Position numbers and translations under genes: made by a program. A stretch of DNA of 20,015 nt from Zarea fungicola (taxonomy: Eukaryota; Ascomycota; Sordariomycetes; Hypocreales; Cordycipitaceae), in assembly GCA_900169235.1 (NCBI GenBank), contig FWCC01000258.1, positions 1 to 20,015 of the forward strand. Reading direction: 5' to 3'. This document shows positions 1 to 8,666 of this stretch, piece by piece. A model generated the notes under the pieces. The model ran no database searches. It saw only the letters and a list, made by a program, of their open reading frames with translations, and was not told where the DNA came from. The first letter of the stretch is position 1. Every line of letters begins with the position of its first letter.

Positions 1-51
1 TGAAACCCGCACGACTTCATCTACCTTGCGTGTGATTTATCTGTAGATGGT

Positions 52-250
52 AAAGCCACACTACAAGTGAAAGCCACTACAAGTGAAAGCCACTACAAGT
101 GAAAGCCACTACAAGCGAAAGCCACTACAAATGAAAGCCACTACAGTGTCGAGCCACAACATTGCAAATCCACAACGACACAAAGCCACAAGTAAAAGCA
201 GCTACATCCAGTGCAAAGCCACAACAATGCAAAGCCACAACAGTACAGCA
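52..250. repeat. Left subterminal tandem repeat array (16-bp unit)
   Basis: Near-exact 16-bp units of AAAGCCACTACAAGTG run head to tail at 70-85, 86-101, 102-117 and 118-133. An interrupted copy (two extra bases) is at 52-69 and a shortened copy at 134-148. Degenerate units (GAGCCACAACATTG, AAAGCCACAACAATGC) continue to about 250. The complementary core TGTAGTGGC recurs on the far side of the Ulp1 gene, so the arrays form inverted subterminal repeats. The CACTACAAG core resembles the start of plant CACTA termini, but this could be chance. The true left end of the element is not identified and may lie before base 1. Confidence 0.85.
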
Positions 251-521
251 GCTACCGTTGGTTTCGTACAAAAGCAGCGTGCCCAGAGTCATTGCCAGCC
301 ACCGGAGTCAAATCCAGGGCCAGCAAGACCAGGAGCCAAAACTATCACCTCGGAGTGGTAGCCTGCCAGGGCTACGGCGAGATCCCGGGACTACCCTAGT
401 TGCTGGTGAAGAGGATGCGGATGCTGATGTAGGCCCAGCAGGCCTAGACGCTGTTGAGATTTCTGATGACGACGGCAACGATGACGACAAAAAGAAGCGC
501 CTGCCCTCTAAGATACTTCCC

Positions 522-1448
522 ATGAATAGCGCTTCATTAAGCAGGCTCCAGAGCCGCTGCGGGTGGCTGGACGATGACATCGTCGTCGCAATGCTGCAAA
601 TTCTGGAACACTCCTATGACGATATTGGCTTTGTCGACTCACTGGCGGTAAGGACTGGGGGAAAATATAAGCCGACTCTAGGCTCAAGAGCGACCATGAT
701 CCCAATCCACGTAAATGGCGAACACTGGGTCATGGCTGTTGCTGGAGCGAAACTTGACTCCATCACAGTATTCGACTCCATCCCCTACTCGCGCTACCGA
801 GTCGCGGCAGAAGACTATATCCGGAAGGTTGTCAGAAGGTATTGGCCGCAACATCGTGGCCGGATATACATCAAACATACATCCCCCATCATACAGGGCG
901 ATGGCGATACGCACAACTGCGGTCTTTACGCCATTACTACAGCCTATGCCGAGGCGGCGTCCCGCAGCACGCCAGTAGATATGGATGCATGGTTGATGCG
1001 CAAGGTTGCTATACTGTTGCTAACGCCGCCTGACCAACCTCACCAGTTGCCCGAAAAAGAAGACTTGCTGCCGATAGAATTGGTGCAAATACAGATGCCA
1101 GCTCCAAAACCCCTGAAAGACATGCCTGAAGTTCTCAGCGAGATCTTTGAGGATGCTTGGAAAGCGCTTCGAGAACGGAAAAGAGATATAGAGACAAGTA
1201 AGTTTATTCTCACGGTCCTCGAAGAGATAGAGTCGCAGAAGGGTAATCCAGAACGTCCAAGTGACGAGGCTAAAGCTCGACTCCGTCGCGCAATTGAATT
1301 TCTCACTTGTCGAGTGGACGGGTTACGAGCGGGCTACGATGAATTGGAGGCGAACTTTGGAGAACTCAACCTGCCAGCAAGTCCTTGGGGCTCAAATGAT
1401 TCATTCAGGGGGGGTTCCAAATCAAAACGAAGAAAAAACAATCACTAA
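522..1448 (+). CDS. Ulp1/SENP-like cysteine protease (C48), probably transposon-borne
   Basis: From the first in-frame ATG (522) this encodes 308 residues. The C48 catalytic set is visible and intact: His68 in the NGEHW motif, Asp85 in TVFDS, Gln125 in IIQGD, and Cys133 in HNCGLYA. An upstream segment with GWLDDD resembles the substrate-side helix of Ulp1 enzymes. Known members cleave SUMO or ubiquitin-like tails. The C-terminal third is charged and probably coiled-coil, ending in a basic KSKRRK stretch that could be a nuclear signal. The frame stays open upstream to 135, into the flanking repeats, but without an ATG, so an acidic N-terminal extension reached by splicing is possible. Ulp1-like domains are common passengers of eukaryotic DNA transposons (CACTA, MULE and KDZ types), and the gene lies between inverted repeat arrays. 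A cellular SUMO protease is less likely. The protease call is firm; the start codon is uncertain. Confidence 0.75.
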   Translation: MNSASLSRLQSRCGWLDDDIVVAMLQILEHSYDDIGFVDSLAVRTGGKYKPTLGSRATMIPIHVNGEHWVMAVAGAKLDSITVFDSIPYSRYRVAAEDYIRKVVRRYWPQHRGRIYIKHTSPIIQGDGDTHNCGLYAITTAYAEAASRSTPVDMDAWLMRKVAILLLTPPDQPHQLPEKEDLLPIELVQIQMPAPKPLKDMPEVLSEIFEDAWKALRERKRDIETSKFILTVLEEIESQKGNPERPSDEAKARLRRAIEFLTCRVDGLRAGYDELEANFGELNLPASPWGSNDSFRGGSKSKRRKNNH

Positions 1449-1525
1449 TACCAGAGTTTCAAACAAGACATTTTTAGTGACGAGGCTCACGCGACAATTG
1501 CAGTGTGTATTTGCCGTTTTGTCTT

Positions 1526-1600
1526 TGTAGTGTATTTGTAGTTGTGTATTTGTAGTGGCGGTGCATTGTAGTGGCGGTGCATTCTGTAGTGGCTGTGTAT
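1526..1600. repeat. Right subterminal repeat array, first cluster
   Basis: The core TGTAGTGGC, complement of the left-array core, occurs at 1551, 1567 and 1585. Degenerate copies (TGTAGTGTA, TGTAGTTGT) are at 1526 and 1537. The cluster begins about 75 bases after the stop codon of the Ulp1 gene. Copy spacing is 11-18 bases, looser than on the left side. Confidence 0.8.
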
Positions 1601-1869
1601 CTGTCACTTTACACCCTACGCTGGCTCCACACTCGATAAGATCTCCACCGCCGCCCACCAGCAGGTAGCCAGTCATACAACGGTGCTCCGGTTACTGTAT
1701 CTATTTCTTTAGCTGATTATCCGCGAGTCGATCCTCCCAACAGCTTAAATCAACTTTTAATAAATTCGTGCCTGAGTTGGTTGAATGAGGGGAAGCTCAA
1801 CAGGCGTTTGGGTCTGATGCCGGCCAACTGAAAGACAAGCAGACCTAGCCCAGCGCTCCTCGTGACGTC

Positions 1870-1913
1870 TGTAGTGGCTGTGCAGCGTAGTGGCTATGCA
1901 TCTGTGGCTTTGC
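1870..1913. repeat. Right subterminal repeat array, second cluster
   Basis: Three units at a 16-base period: TGTAGTGGCTGTGCAG (1870), CGTAGTGGCTATGCAT (1886) and a weaker CTGTGGCTTTGC (1902). Both the period and the core match the left array in inverted orientation. This suggests the element extends at least to about 1913, or that a second related element ends here. The 1601-1869 stretch between the clusters has no recognisable gene. Confidence 0.7.
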
Positions 1914-2968
1914 TTATGCTCGTTACTGCTACCAGAGGCAAGCCAAGCTCTTGGCGTGGCCAGCGTTTGGCACCATGGTAGGCAGCTGTTTCTTGCTTCG
2001 GTCGCAACTCACTCACAGCCAAAACTGGCTTGCTTGCCGTTTAACTGTATACATCGCAGTATGGGGGGAAATGGCCCACTTAGCTGTCCGTTTCTGTGAA
2101 TCTGTCCATTTCTGGCTGCGTTGCCAATTCCCACCGCTGCAGGCCAGTACAGAACATGCAGTCGCGTCATTTCCAGCAGGGGTGGCACCAATAAAGCCGA
2201 AAATGCAGGTTTTACACAGACAGCCACCGTCCATCTGCGGGCGCTTGTGGCTCCCACACCAAGCTGTGCCCCACATCGGCCCTGTGTACTGGTACAATCA
2301 GAGTACCAATTGAGAACCAATGCCAAGTACATAGCTAGCGAAAGAGAAAAAAAGTGTACAGAACCCTAAAGTAGCTTTGTGAAATTATAAGTACCTATGC
2401 GGTCGGTCCAGAACAAGGGGGGTAGCCATTGGGGAAAGCCGCCAACCCGCCTTTCAGCAAACCAATATCCCAGTTTTTTAAGTTCAATGGAAGGCGCGAT
2501 CCCGCCCGGCACGAACTGGAAGCTGCGGGCTCCAACAAACCCTCGACAGATGGCTGCAAGAGACCTGATACAGTCTCGGACAAAATGCCTTCTACCTTGA
2601 AAAACATTGATTTAATAAGTGCTGCACTAAAGCTCTAAGCTTAACTGGGTTGTGTACCAAAATAGTAGGTCTTTTTGCTCGCGACTGTATAGCTGCATTT
2701 TGCATGCGGTATTGTGCCTTAGTAGCAGTAATAGTAGTGTATTTTTCGTCCAGCAGCCACAGGCCGCTAAAAGCCCCTAAAGAGAGGAGGACGTGCTAAG
2801 CTAGTTGTCTATCTACGCTCTATCGACATAACATGTGATTGGTTGGGGCGTGTGGGGCATCCCTAGCCCTCTCGCTCCTCTCAACGTAATCAAATCAGAC
2901 CACTCTCTAGCATGGCGTCAGCTCAGTGTGGTATTGTGCCAAGCTACGTCGAATTCAGTACAGGGTAG
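1914..2968. other. Gene-poor stretch
   Basis: Several short ORFs of 65-120 codons overlap each other on both strands. None shows a recognisable motif or a convincing start. I see no RNA gene. Confidence 0.4.
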
Positions 2969-3271
2969 CCCGACCTCAAAATTGTAAACATAGTCCGATT
3001 AGTTAGGAATTTATTGGACATCATCCTTCCTTATTATGAATGCCAAGCCGCACTTATTCAATACGCTCGTTGTGCATTTGATCAATCCAGCCCTACAGCG
3101 ATTTTTGAGTGATTCCTCTTCTCCGACGCTGCGGACGCAGCACCAGCTGCGCCTGATGCTTTGTCAGAATGTCGTACTTGGCCGGTGAATAATTTCCACG
3201 CATTCCCCTTGCCAGAACAGCTCAAAGATTCGATGAAGCCTAGATTCTTGTCTACTCACCCGATGGCCTGA
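2969..3271 (+). pseudogene. Degenerate coding remnant with one in-frame stop
   Basis: After a TAG at 2966 one frame reads about 47 codons (including LPYYECQAALIQYARC), meets TGA at 3110-3112, and continues in the same frame for 52 codons (including FLFSDAADAAP) to a TGA at 3269-3271. Composition is protein-like on both sides of the internal stop. There is no start ATG. I do not recognise the family. The internal TGA could have arisen from CGA by C-to-T change, the kind of change fungal RIP makes. Chance openness of a roughly 100-codon frame cannot be excluded. Confidence 0.25.
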
Positions 3272-3282
3272 ACCAACCTACA

Positions 3283-3636
3283 TCAAGGAGAGAACCAGAG
3301 CCTGCAGTATGGTGGGGAGCTAGCTGGGACAGGCTCCCGTAGGCTAGCCTTGACAGTAACCTGAGATGAGACTGCCTCTGCGCCACCGGGTGCATCCAGA
3401 TGGTAGGTAAAGGAACTCAGCTCAAAGTCTAGCTTTTCATTGGTAATTTTTCTTCCCTCCCTCTGAGATGCGAAAATAGTGTTATTCCGTTTGCTGTCCA
3501 TCAGAGACGAATTGGTGGCTGGCTGAAACGGAATCTGAAAAGTTACTCTGACGAGCCTGCAGAATTTTCCATCATGGACTCGTCTCCAGGCATTGACTAC
3601 GCAGCGCCCGACAGGATGCTCACCAGCTCTCGGCAC
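3283..3636 (-). pseudogene. Possible coding remnant, no ATG start
   Basis: An open frame of 117 codons on the minus strand has protein-like composition (VTFQIPFQPATN, FELSSFTYHLDAPGG, SSQVTVKASL). It begins at a GTG just after an in-frame TAG, with no ATG before the internal LMDSK methionine. I do not recognise it. It may be an exon of a decayed gene or a chance ORF. It is convergent with the plus-strand remnant ending at 3271. Confidence 0.2.
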
Positions 3637-4810
3637 TTGCTACGTGCAGCCACTTTCAGCTTAAACTAAGGTTTGCTAAAGGGGCATACCTCGTAGTGTC
3701 GCCCTGCTAACCAGCTTTTGATGGTTACTTTTCATTCTCCTGATTCTCAATGCAGAGCCTATTAATATAATATATCTACGTATTATAACTAATATTATTA
3801 TTATTGGGTTCAAATGTTGCTTCCGGTGTTGTTTTCGCTTTCTTCAAAATATACGTAGAAAGGTACATAGTACTACATGACTATACCTTGCATTTTCAAA
3901 AACATCCAAAAAAGGAGGAGCTGTATATGGGCCCTCAAAGCGCTACTGGCTGTGCAGTGACTTGACAGGTATATATGAGTATCTAAAAGTACATAGAGCG
4001 GACGCGCCCCACTACACAGTGCGGCAGATGCCTTGCAGTACCTTTTTTTCTTTCTTGGCAGAATACTGGTACATTCTCTGCTTTATACAAGGTGATGTAC
4101 GGTGTAAATCCACCATTCCAATTAGGTAGAGTTTCCACCAAAAATCAGATTGAGGTCTGCATTATCCTACCAATGAGATCTGACTTGACTCGCTGCTACT
4201 TCCAATGTTATTTTAGAGCTTTAGACATTTGCGAGTAACTTTTTAGAGGATAATCTCGAAGAGGAACCGAGTGTAGTACTGGTGCAATAGGCAACGATAT
4301 ACTCACGTGACTGTGGCTGTGACTCTTTGCCTCCGTGACATCTCTAACTTGCGCCTGCCTTCCAGTGTCTTGGATTGCGTCAACAACCATGAGTCGAAGC
4401 AATAACTTGCCTAGTGACGATGAGAGCGACTTCCAAGGCCCAGAGAGTCTGTAGATGAGTGTAGTAGCTGAAGCACTTCTGTCCGTCTTATGCCAGTCTT
4501 TCCCATCGATGAGCAGAGGTGGCATGGGCAGCATACCAAAACGCCATGATGCCCGAGGGTGCTGCATGCAAGCGCCGCGGCGTTACAGCCCCCAAACGTG
4601 ACTGGTGACACCCTGTCGTTGCAGCCTGACCCCAACCATGTCCTGACAAGACTGTGCTCTTGAACTGACTGTAAGCTATATGCTGTCAACACATCTCCTC
4701 GTTCTCTCTAGTTGACTCAACACCGACAGTTTTTTCGACGCAGGCGAAACGAACAACCCTACAACTCCTCCATCCGCCCATCAGATAGCTTTATGTGCTT
4801 CTCCAGCACC
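3637..4810. other. Spacer and promoter region of the NLR gene
   Basis: The stretch holds an AT-rich, TTA-repeat-like piece at about 3762-3804 and no convincing gene. The last 120 bases before the NLR start are pyrimidine-rich (for example TCTCCTCGTTCTCTCTAG at 4693-4710), typical of fungal promoters or 5' leaders. The CTCTCTAG at 4703-4710 could also be the acceptor of a leader intron. No clear TATA box is seen. Confidence 0.4.
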
Positions 4811-7800
4811 ATGGCATCCCACTACACTCTCGACAGCCCCGACTCTTATGTCGTCGCCTTGATTGCTGCTCTTCCTATCGAGCGCGCCGCTGCAGAAGCG
4901 ATGCTTGACGAGGAACATACAGCCCCGACTGGTTTCAATAGACACAGTACTGACGCGAACGTCTACACTTGGGGTCGCATGGGAGAGCACAATATCGTCA
5001 TTGTCTCTCTTGCTGCTGGAGTCTATGGAACTACCTCGGCTGCGACCACGGCCTCGAGCCTGCTTGCCTCTCTGCCAGCTATTCGTCTAGGCCTTTTTGC
5101 CGGCATAGGCGGCGGCATTCCCAGCGAGAGCCACGATATCCGGCTTGGCGACATCGCCGTGAGCCAACCCGATGGGACCACAGGCGGCGTCTGCCAGTAC
5201 GACTTGATCAAAGCAAAGCCGGGTGGCAAGCGTGAGCGGAAGGGGTTCCTCGGGCAGCCTCCGACAGTTCTCCTAAAAGCGCTTGCCAAGATTCAGGCCG
5301 TTCACGAGCAAGAAGACTCCAAAGTCTCCTACTTCCTTGAAGAAATGCTGAAGAAAAAACCGAAGATGGGTAAAATATCCAAGAAAAACCCTGGCTATAT
5401 ACACCAGGGTCTCGACAATGATCGCCTCTTCAATAGTTCATGCGACCACGTCCCCGGGCCGGACTGTCGGGGCTGTGAAACGACAGACGAGATTCCACGC
5501 GATCCCCGAGACACTACCGAGCCCGAGATCCACTACGGGATCATCACATCTGGCAACACGCTTGTTAAAGACGCCGCTACGCGCGATCAGATTGTTGCGG
5601 ACGTCGGCGAAAATTGTATTTGCTTTGAGATGGAAGCGGCTGGGCTAATGAACCACTTTCCGTGTCTTGTGATCCGAGGGATCTGCGACTACGCCGATTC
5701 TCACAAGAACAACCAATGGCAGCGGTACGCCTCGGCCACGGCCGCTGCGTATGTCAAGGAGCTCCTGGCGTACGTGCCGGCCACGGAGGTCCGGGAGACC
5801 AAGAGGGCATTGGAAATTCTTAACTCGAGTTAGTTCCTGTTCCTCCACAAGGATTAGACTAGCACCAAACGGAATACTATTTGAACTTGGAATACGTCCT
5901 GACTGCTACTAGTTCAACGACAGATCGATGATGTTCAGCAGACGACGGTTGCAACCAAGGCTGCAACTGATTCAATCACGTCTGACCTTCATACCGATAA
6001 GATCAATCGCTGGCTTCGCCCCGCAGATCCGTCTACAAATGCCAACCAGGCGAGGAAGCTCCGTCATGATGGGACGGGTGCGTGGCTCCTGGAAAACCCG
6101 GTCTTCCAGGAATGGTATTCAGGGTCGCGTCGATATGTATGGCTGAATGGGCTTGCAGGATGTGGAAAGACGGTTCTCAGTGCGACTGTTCTGGATTATC
6201 TCACAAAGGGAAACGACCGGCTTACTCTCAGCTTCTTCTTCGACTTTGGCGACACGATAAAGCAAACGTTGGATGGCATGCTGCGGTCGCTTGCTTTCCA
6301 ACTCTACCAAGGCGGGGCTGGTTCTGCAAGCCTTCTTGACGCCTCATTCCAAGCACACCATAATGGCCGCAACCAACCTACTACAAAGACACTTGAAGAC
6401 GTTGTGTGCAAGATGCTTGCAGTAGAGAAGAAAGTTTCTATTGTTCTAGACGCCTTGGATGAGTCGACTACAAGGGGTGAACTCATCATGTGGTTGAGCG
6501 ACTTAGTGTCCAGGGTAGAGTTGCGTGACGTCAAGCTAATATGTACCAGCCGGCCTGAAAGTGAGTTCATGCGCGAAGTCCCCTCATTAATAAGTGAGGA
6601 AAACTGCCTAGAACTTGATAAGGAGTGTGTCAACGCTGATATCCGATCTTACGTCGCTGCACAACTTTCGCAGCGACGTGATTTTCGGGACAAGCCCTTG
6701 TCCCACGATCTCCTCGAGCAAATGCTGAGGAAGGTTGGCGACGGGGCCGACGGGATGTGAGATGCTGCTACTTCGATGAATGTAAGGATAGTATGCTGAT
6801 GCTCTGTTCAGGTTTAGGTGGGCATTCTGTCAATTGGACAGCCTTGCTCGATGTCCTCATGAGGCAGCTATTGAGGAAGCTCTCACATCTTTGCCGCGGA
6901 ATCTAAACGAAACTTACCAACGTATGATTCAATGTATGCCGACGGAACTTGAGAAAGACGCAATCCGGCTCCTACAGTTTCTAGTGCACATGGAACGACC
7001 CCTCAAGCTAGTCGAGGCCAAAGAAGTGATAGCAACACAGATCGAATATGAGCCACGGGGGTTTGACGTCAAGCGTCGACTGTTTTGCGAGACTGACGTT
7101 TTAGACTACTGTCCCGGCTTAGTGACAATTATTCAGGCGGCCGAGAAAGAATTACATCTCGCTCACTTTTCCGTAAAAGAGTACTTGCTCGGAGAGAAGC
7201 AGTTTAACATCGTGACCGCCAACCCTTCCATCACGATGACTTGCTTGACTTATCTGACGGATATCAACGATACTCACAATGACATCAGGTGGGATTTTCC
7301 GATGGCAGAATGTGCGGCGCAACTATGGACAGATCATGCTGCGTTGGCTCAGGCTTCTCAACATGTAGTTCAAGCGACAGTCAAGTTCCTGGAAGAGGAA
7401 GCAACATTCCGACGATGGACTCGATTACATCAGGTCGACTGGAGTGGTTATTATGGCCCAGTTCTTACAAAAGGTTCCAGGCTCTACTACACTTGTTGCA
7501 TTGGGCTCATAGAGCCTGCAAGACATCTTATAGACAAGGGAGCGGACGTCAACGCACAAGGCGGCGAATACGGCACCGCTCTCGTGGCTGCCTCAGAGAG
7601 AGGCCATCACCAGGTTGTCAAGCTGCTGTTAGACAAGGGAGCGGACGTCAATGCGCAAGGCGGCGAATTCGGCAACGCTCTCCAGGCCGCCTCATATGAA
7701 GACCATCACCAGCTTGTCAAGCTGCTGTTAGACAAGGGAGCGGACGTCAACGCACAAGGCGGCGAATACGGCAGCACTCTCCAGGCTGCCTCATATGAAG

Positions 7801-8189
7801 GCCATCACCAGGTTGTCAAGCTGCTGTTAGACAAGGGAGCGGACGTCAACGCACAAGGCGGCTTCTTCTGCAACGCTCTCCAGGCTGCCTCATGGGGAGG
7901 CCATCAAGAGGTTGTCAAGCTGCTGTTAGACAAGGGAGCGGACGTCAACGCACAAGGCGGCGAATACGGCAGCACTCTCCAGGCTGCCTCATGGGGAGGC
8001 CATCACCAGGTTGTCAAGCTGCTGTTAGACAAGGGAGCGGACGTCAATGCGCAAGGCGGCTTCTTCGGCAACGCTCTCCAGGCTGCCTCATGGGGAGGCC
8101 ATCAAGAGGTTGTCAAGCTGCTGTTAGACAAGGGAGCGGACATTAACGCACAAGGCGGCGAATCTGACCTACAAGTCGTCGCCCGGTAA
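4811..8189 (+). CDS. PNP_UDP-NACHT-ankyrin NOD-like receptor (three exons)
   Basis: Joining 4811-5828, 5913-6756 and 6812-8189 gives one frame of 1079 residues. The ATG at 4811 has a strong context (CAGCACCATGGC); another in-frame ATG lies six codons upstream. Residues 13-321 are a PNP_UDP-type nucleoside phosphorylase domain: FAGIGGGIP 96-104, LGDIAVS 112-118, FEMEAAG 272-278, CDYAD 292-296. It carries the Cys-containing insert usual in fungal NLRs. The NACHT follows: Walker A GLAGCGKT 419-426, Walker B LDALDE 518-523, TSRPE 551-555. A helical/winged-helix segment ends in HFSVKEYLL 739-747. Six 33-residue ankyrin units start at 869, with partial units on both sides. Known relatives are cytosolic sensors linked to cell death and non-self recognition. 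PNP-family domains in related defence proteins cleave ATP; that activity here is inference. The last repeat is cut short after 14 residues. Splicing from GTAATT at 8186 to extend the C-terminus is possible but weak. Confidence 0.93.
5829..5912 (+). other. Intron 1 of the NLR gene (84 nt)
   Basis: The donor GTTAGT begins at 5829, a CTGAC branch site is at 5899-5903 and the acceptor TAG ends at 5912. Removal bypasses the TAG at 5831-5833. It joins the PNP exon (phase 1) to a continuous frame running into the NACHT P-loop. The new codon ATT gives Ile340. Confidence 0.85.
6757..6811 (+). other. Intron 2 of the NLR gene (55 nt)
   Basis: The donor GTGAGA begins at 6757, a CTGAT branch site is at 6796-6800 and the acceptor CAG ends at 6811. 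Splicing bypasses the TGA at 6758-6760. It rebuilds the post-NACHT reading GADGM-FRWAFCQLD, which is the expected continuity for fungal NLRs. Confidence 0.88.
7554..8189 (+). repeat. Tandem 99-bp ankyrin-coding repeats
   Basis: Units are at 7554, 7653, 7752, 7851, 7950 and 8049, each exactly 99 bp, followed by a partial unit from 8148. The backbone (KLLLDKGADVNAQGG) is nearly invariant in both protein and DNA. Units 4 and 6 differ at four bases of 99. Differences cluster at unit positions 5-9, 11, 15-17 and 19-21, the hairpin tip and inner-helix face of an ankyrin repeat. Units 3-4 and 5-6 look like a duplicated 198-bp pair, pointing to recent unequal exchange. Confidence 0.95.
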
Positions 8190-8381
8190 TTTCCAGTATA
8201 TGATTGCCTGCCACGTTTACTTTATCGGCTGTGGAAGACGTCGAATCCCTCCTCAAATCCGGCATATAGTCGGTCACAAGCGATTTTGGCTCCGCAACAC
8301 CCCTGACGAACACATTTATAAGTTCCCAGCTAGCACAACAGTGACGGTATTACAGGCCTACGAGCCAAAAGTCAATTCATG

Positions 8382-8666
8382 TTATGCACTGCTCACAACA
8401 ATACTTTCATCTCCTAATATTTTAACATCTTGATTTGCTAGGACCCATTTGTTGTAAACGGCTTGTACGGCTTGTCTGGTGGCCTGAAAAGTTATATAGA
8501 CAGCTATTACGCCTACCATGGTTGCCAAAATCGCTTCAATAGCCCTAAATCCTTTGCTCCGTAGCCTGATGGCGTAGGCGTTCGTCACATCATTCACCCC
8601 TTTTGCTAGGTCTCTGATAGTCTTGGGTGCTGTTGTGAAGGATGTAAGGCCTAGGGTGCCATGTAT
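8382..8666 (-). CDS. Possible small membrane-segment protein, 5' end unresolved
   Basis: A minus-strand frame open from the TAA at 8667-8669 gives up to 94 residues. It contains an amphipathic stretch (TIRDLAKGVNDVTNAY), a likely membrane helix (AILATMVGVIAVYITF) and a charged tail. There is no in-frame ATG near its start, so a spliced first exon would be needed: an AG at 8651-8652 could be an acceptor. It lies tail-to-tail with the NLR gene, 192 bases from the NLR stop. Composition looks protein-like, but I do not recognise a family. It could also be a decayed gene. Confidence 0.28.
   Translation of the reverse strand: MHGTLGLTSFTTAPKTIRDLAKGVNDVTNAYAIRLRSKGFRAIEAILATMVGVIAVYITFQATRQAVQAVYNKWVLANQDVKILGDESIVVSSA

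Larger units (their letters stand above)
52..1913 (+). mobile_element. Candidate DNA transposon carrying only a Ulp1 protease
   Basis: The limits are those of the repeat arrays, not proven ends. Inverted arrays of one repeat family enclose a single Ulp1-type gene, which is how CACTA-, MULE- and KDZ-type transposons are organised. I could not find a terminal inverted repeat or target-site duplication, and no transposase domain is visible. It may be a non-autonomous derivative, or the right part of a larger element whose transposase lies before the window. The inference rests on repeat orientation plus gene content. Confidence 0.5.

Noticed and set aside
3805..3830. GGGTTCAAATG resembling a tRNA T-arm
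   Set aside because: No acceptor or anticodon stems can be paired around it.
7892..8146. Arg/Gln-rich ORF with repeated RQGSGRQ motif
   Set aside because: It is an out-of-frame shadow of the 99-bp ankyrin repeats.
6834..8189. Stand-alone ankyrin gene
   Set aside because: Its apparent start is a TTG inside the FRWAFCQLD reading. The 55-nt intron upstream joins it in frame to the NACHT exon.
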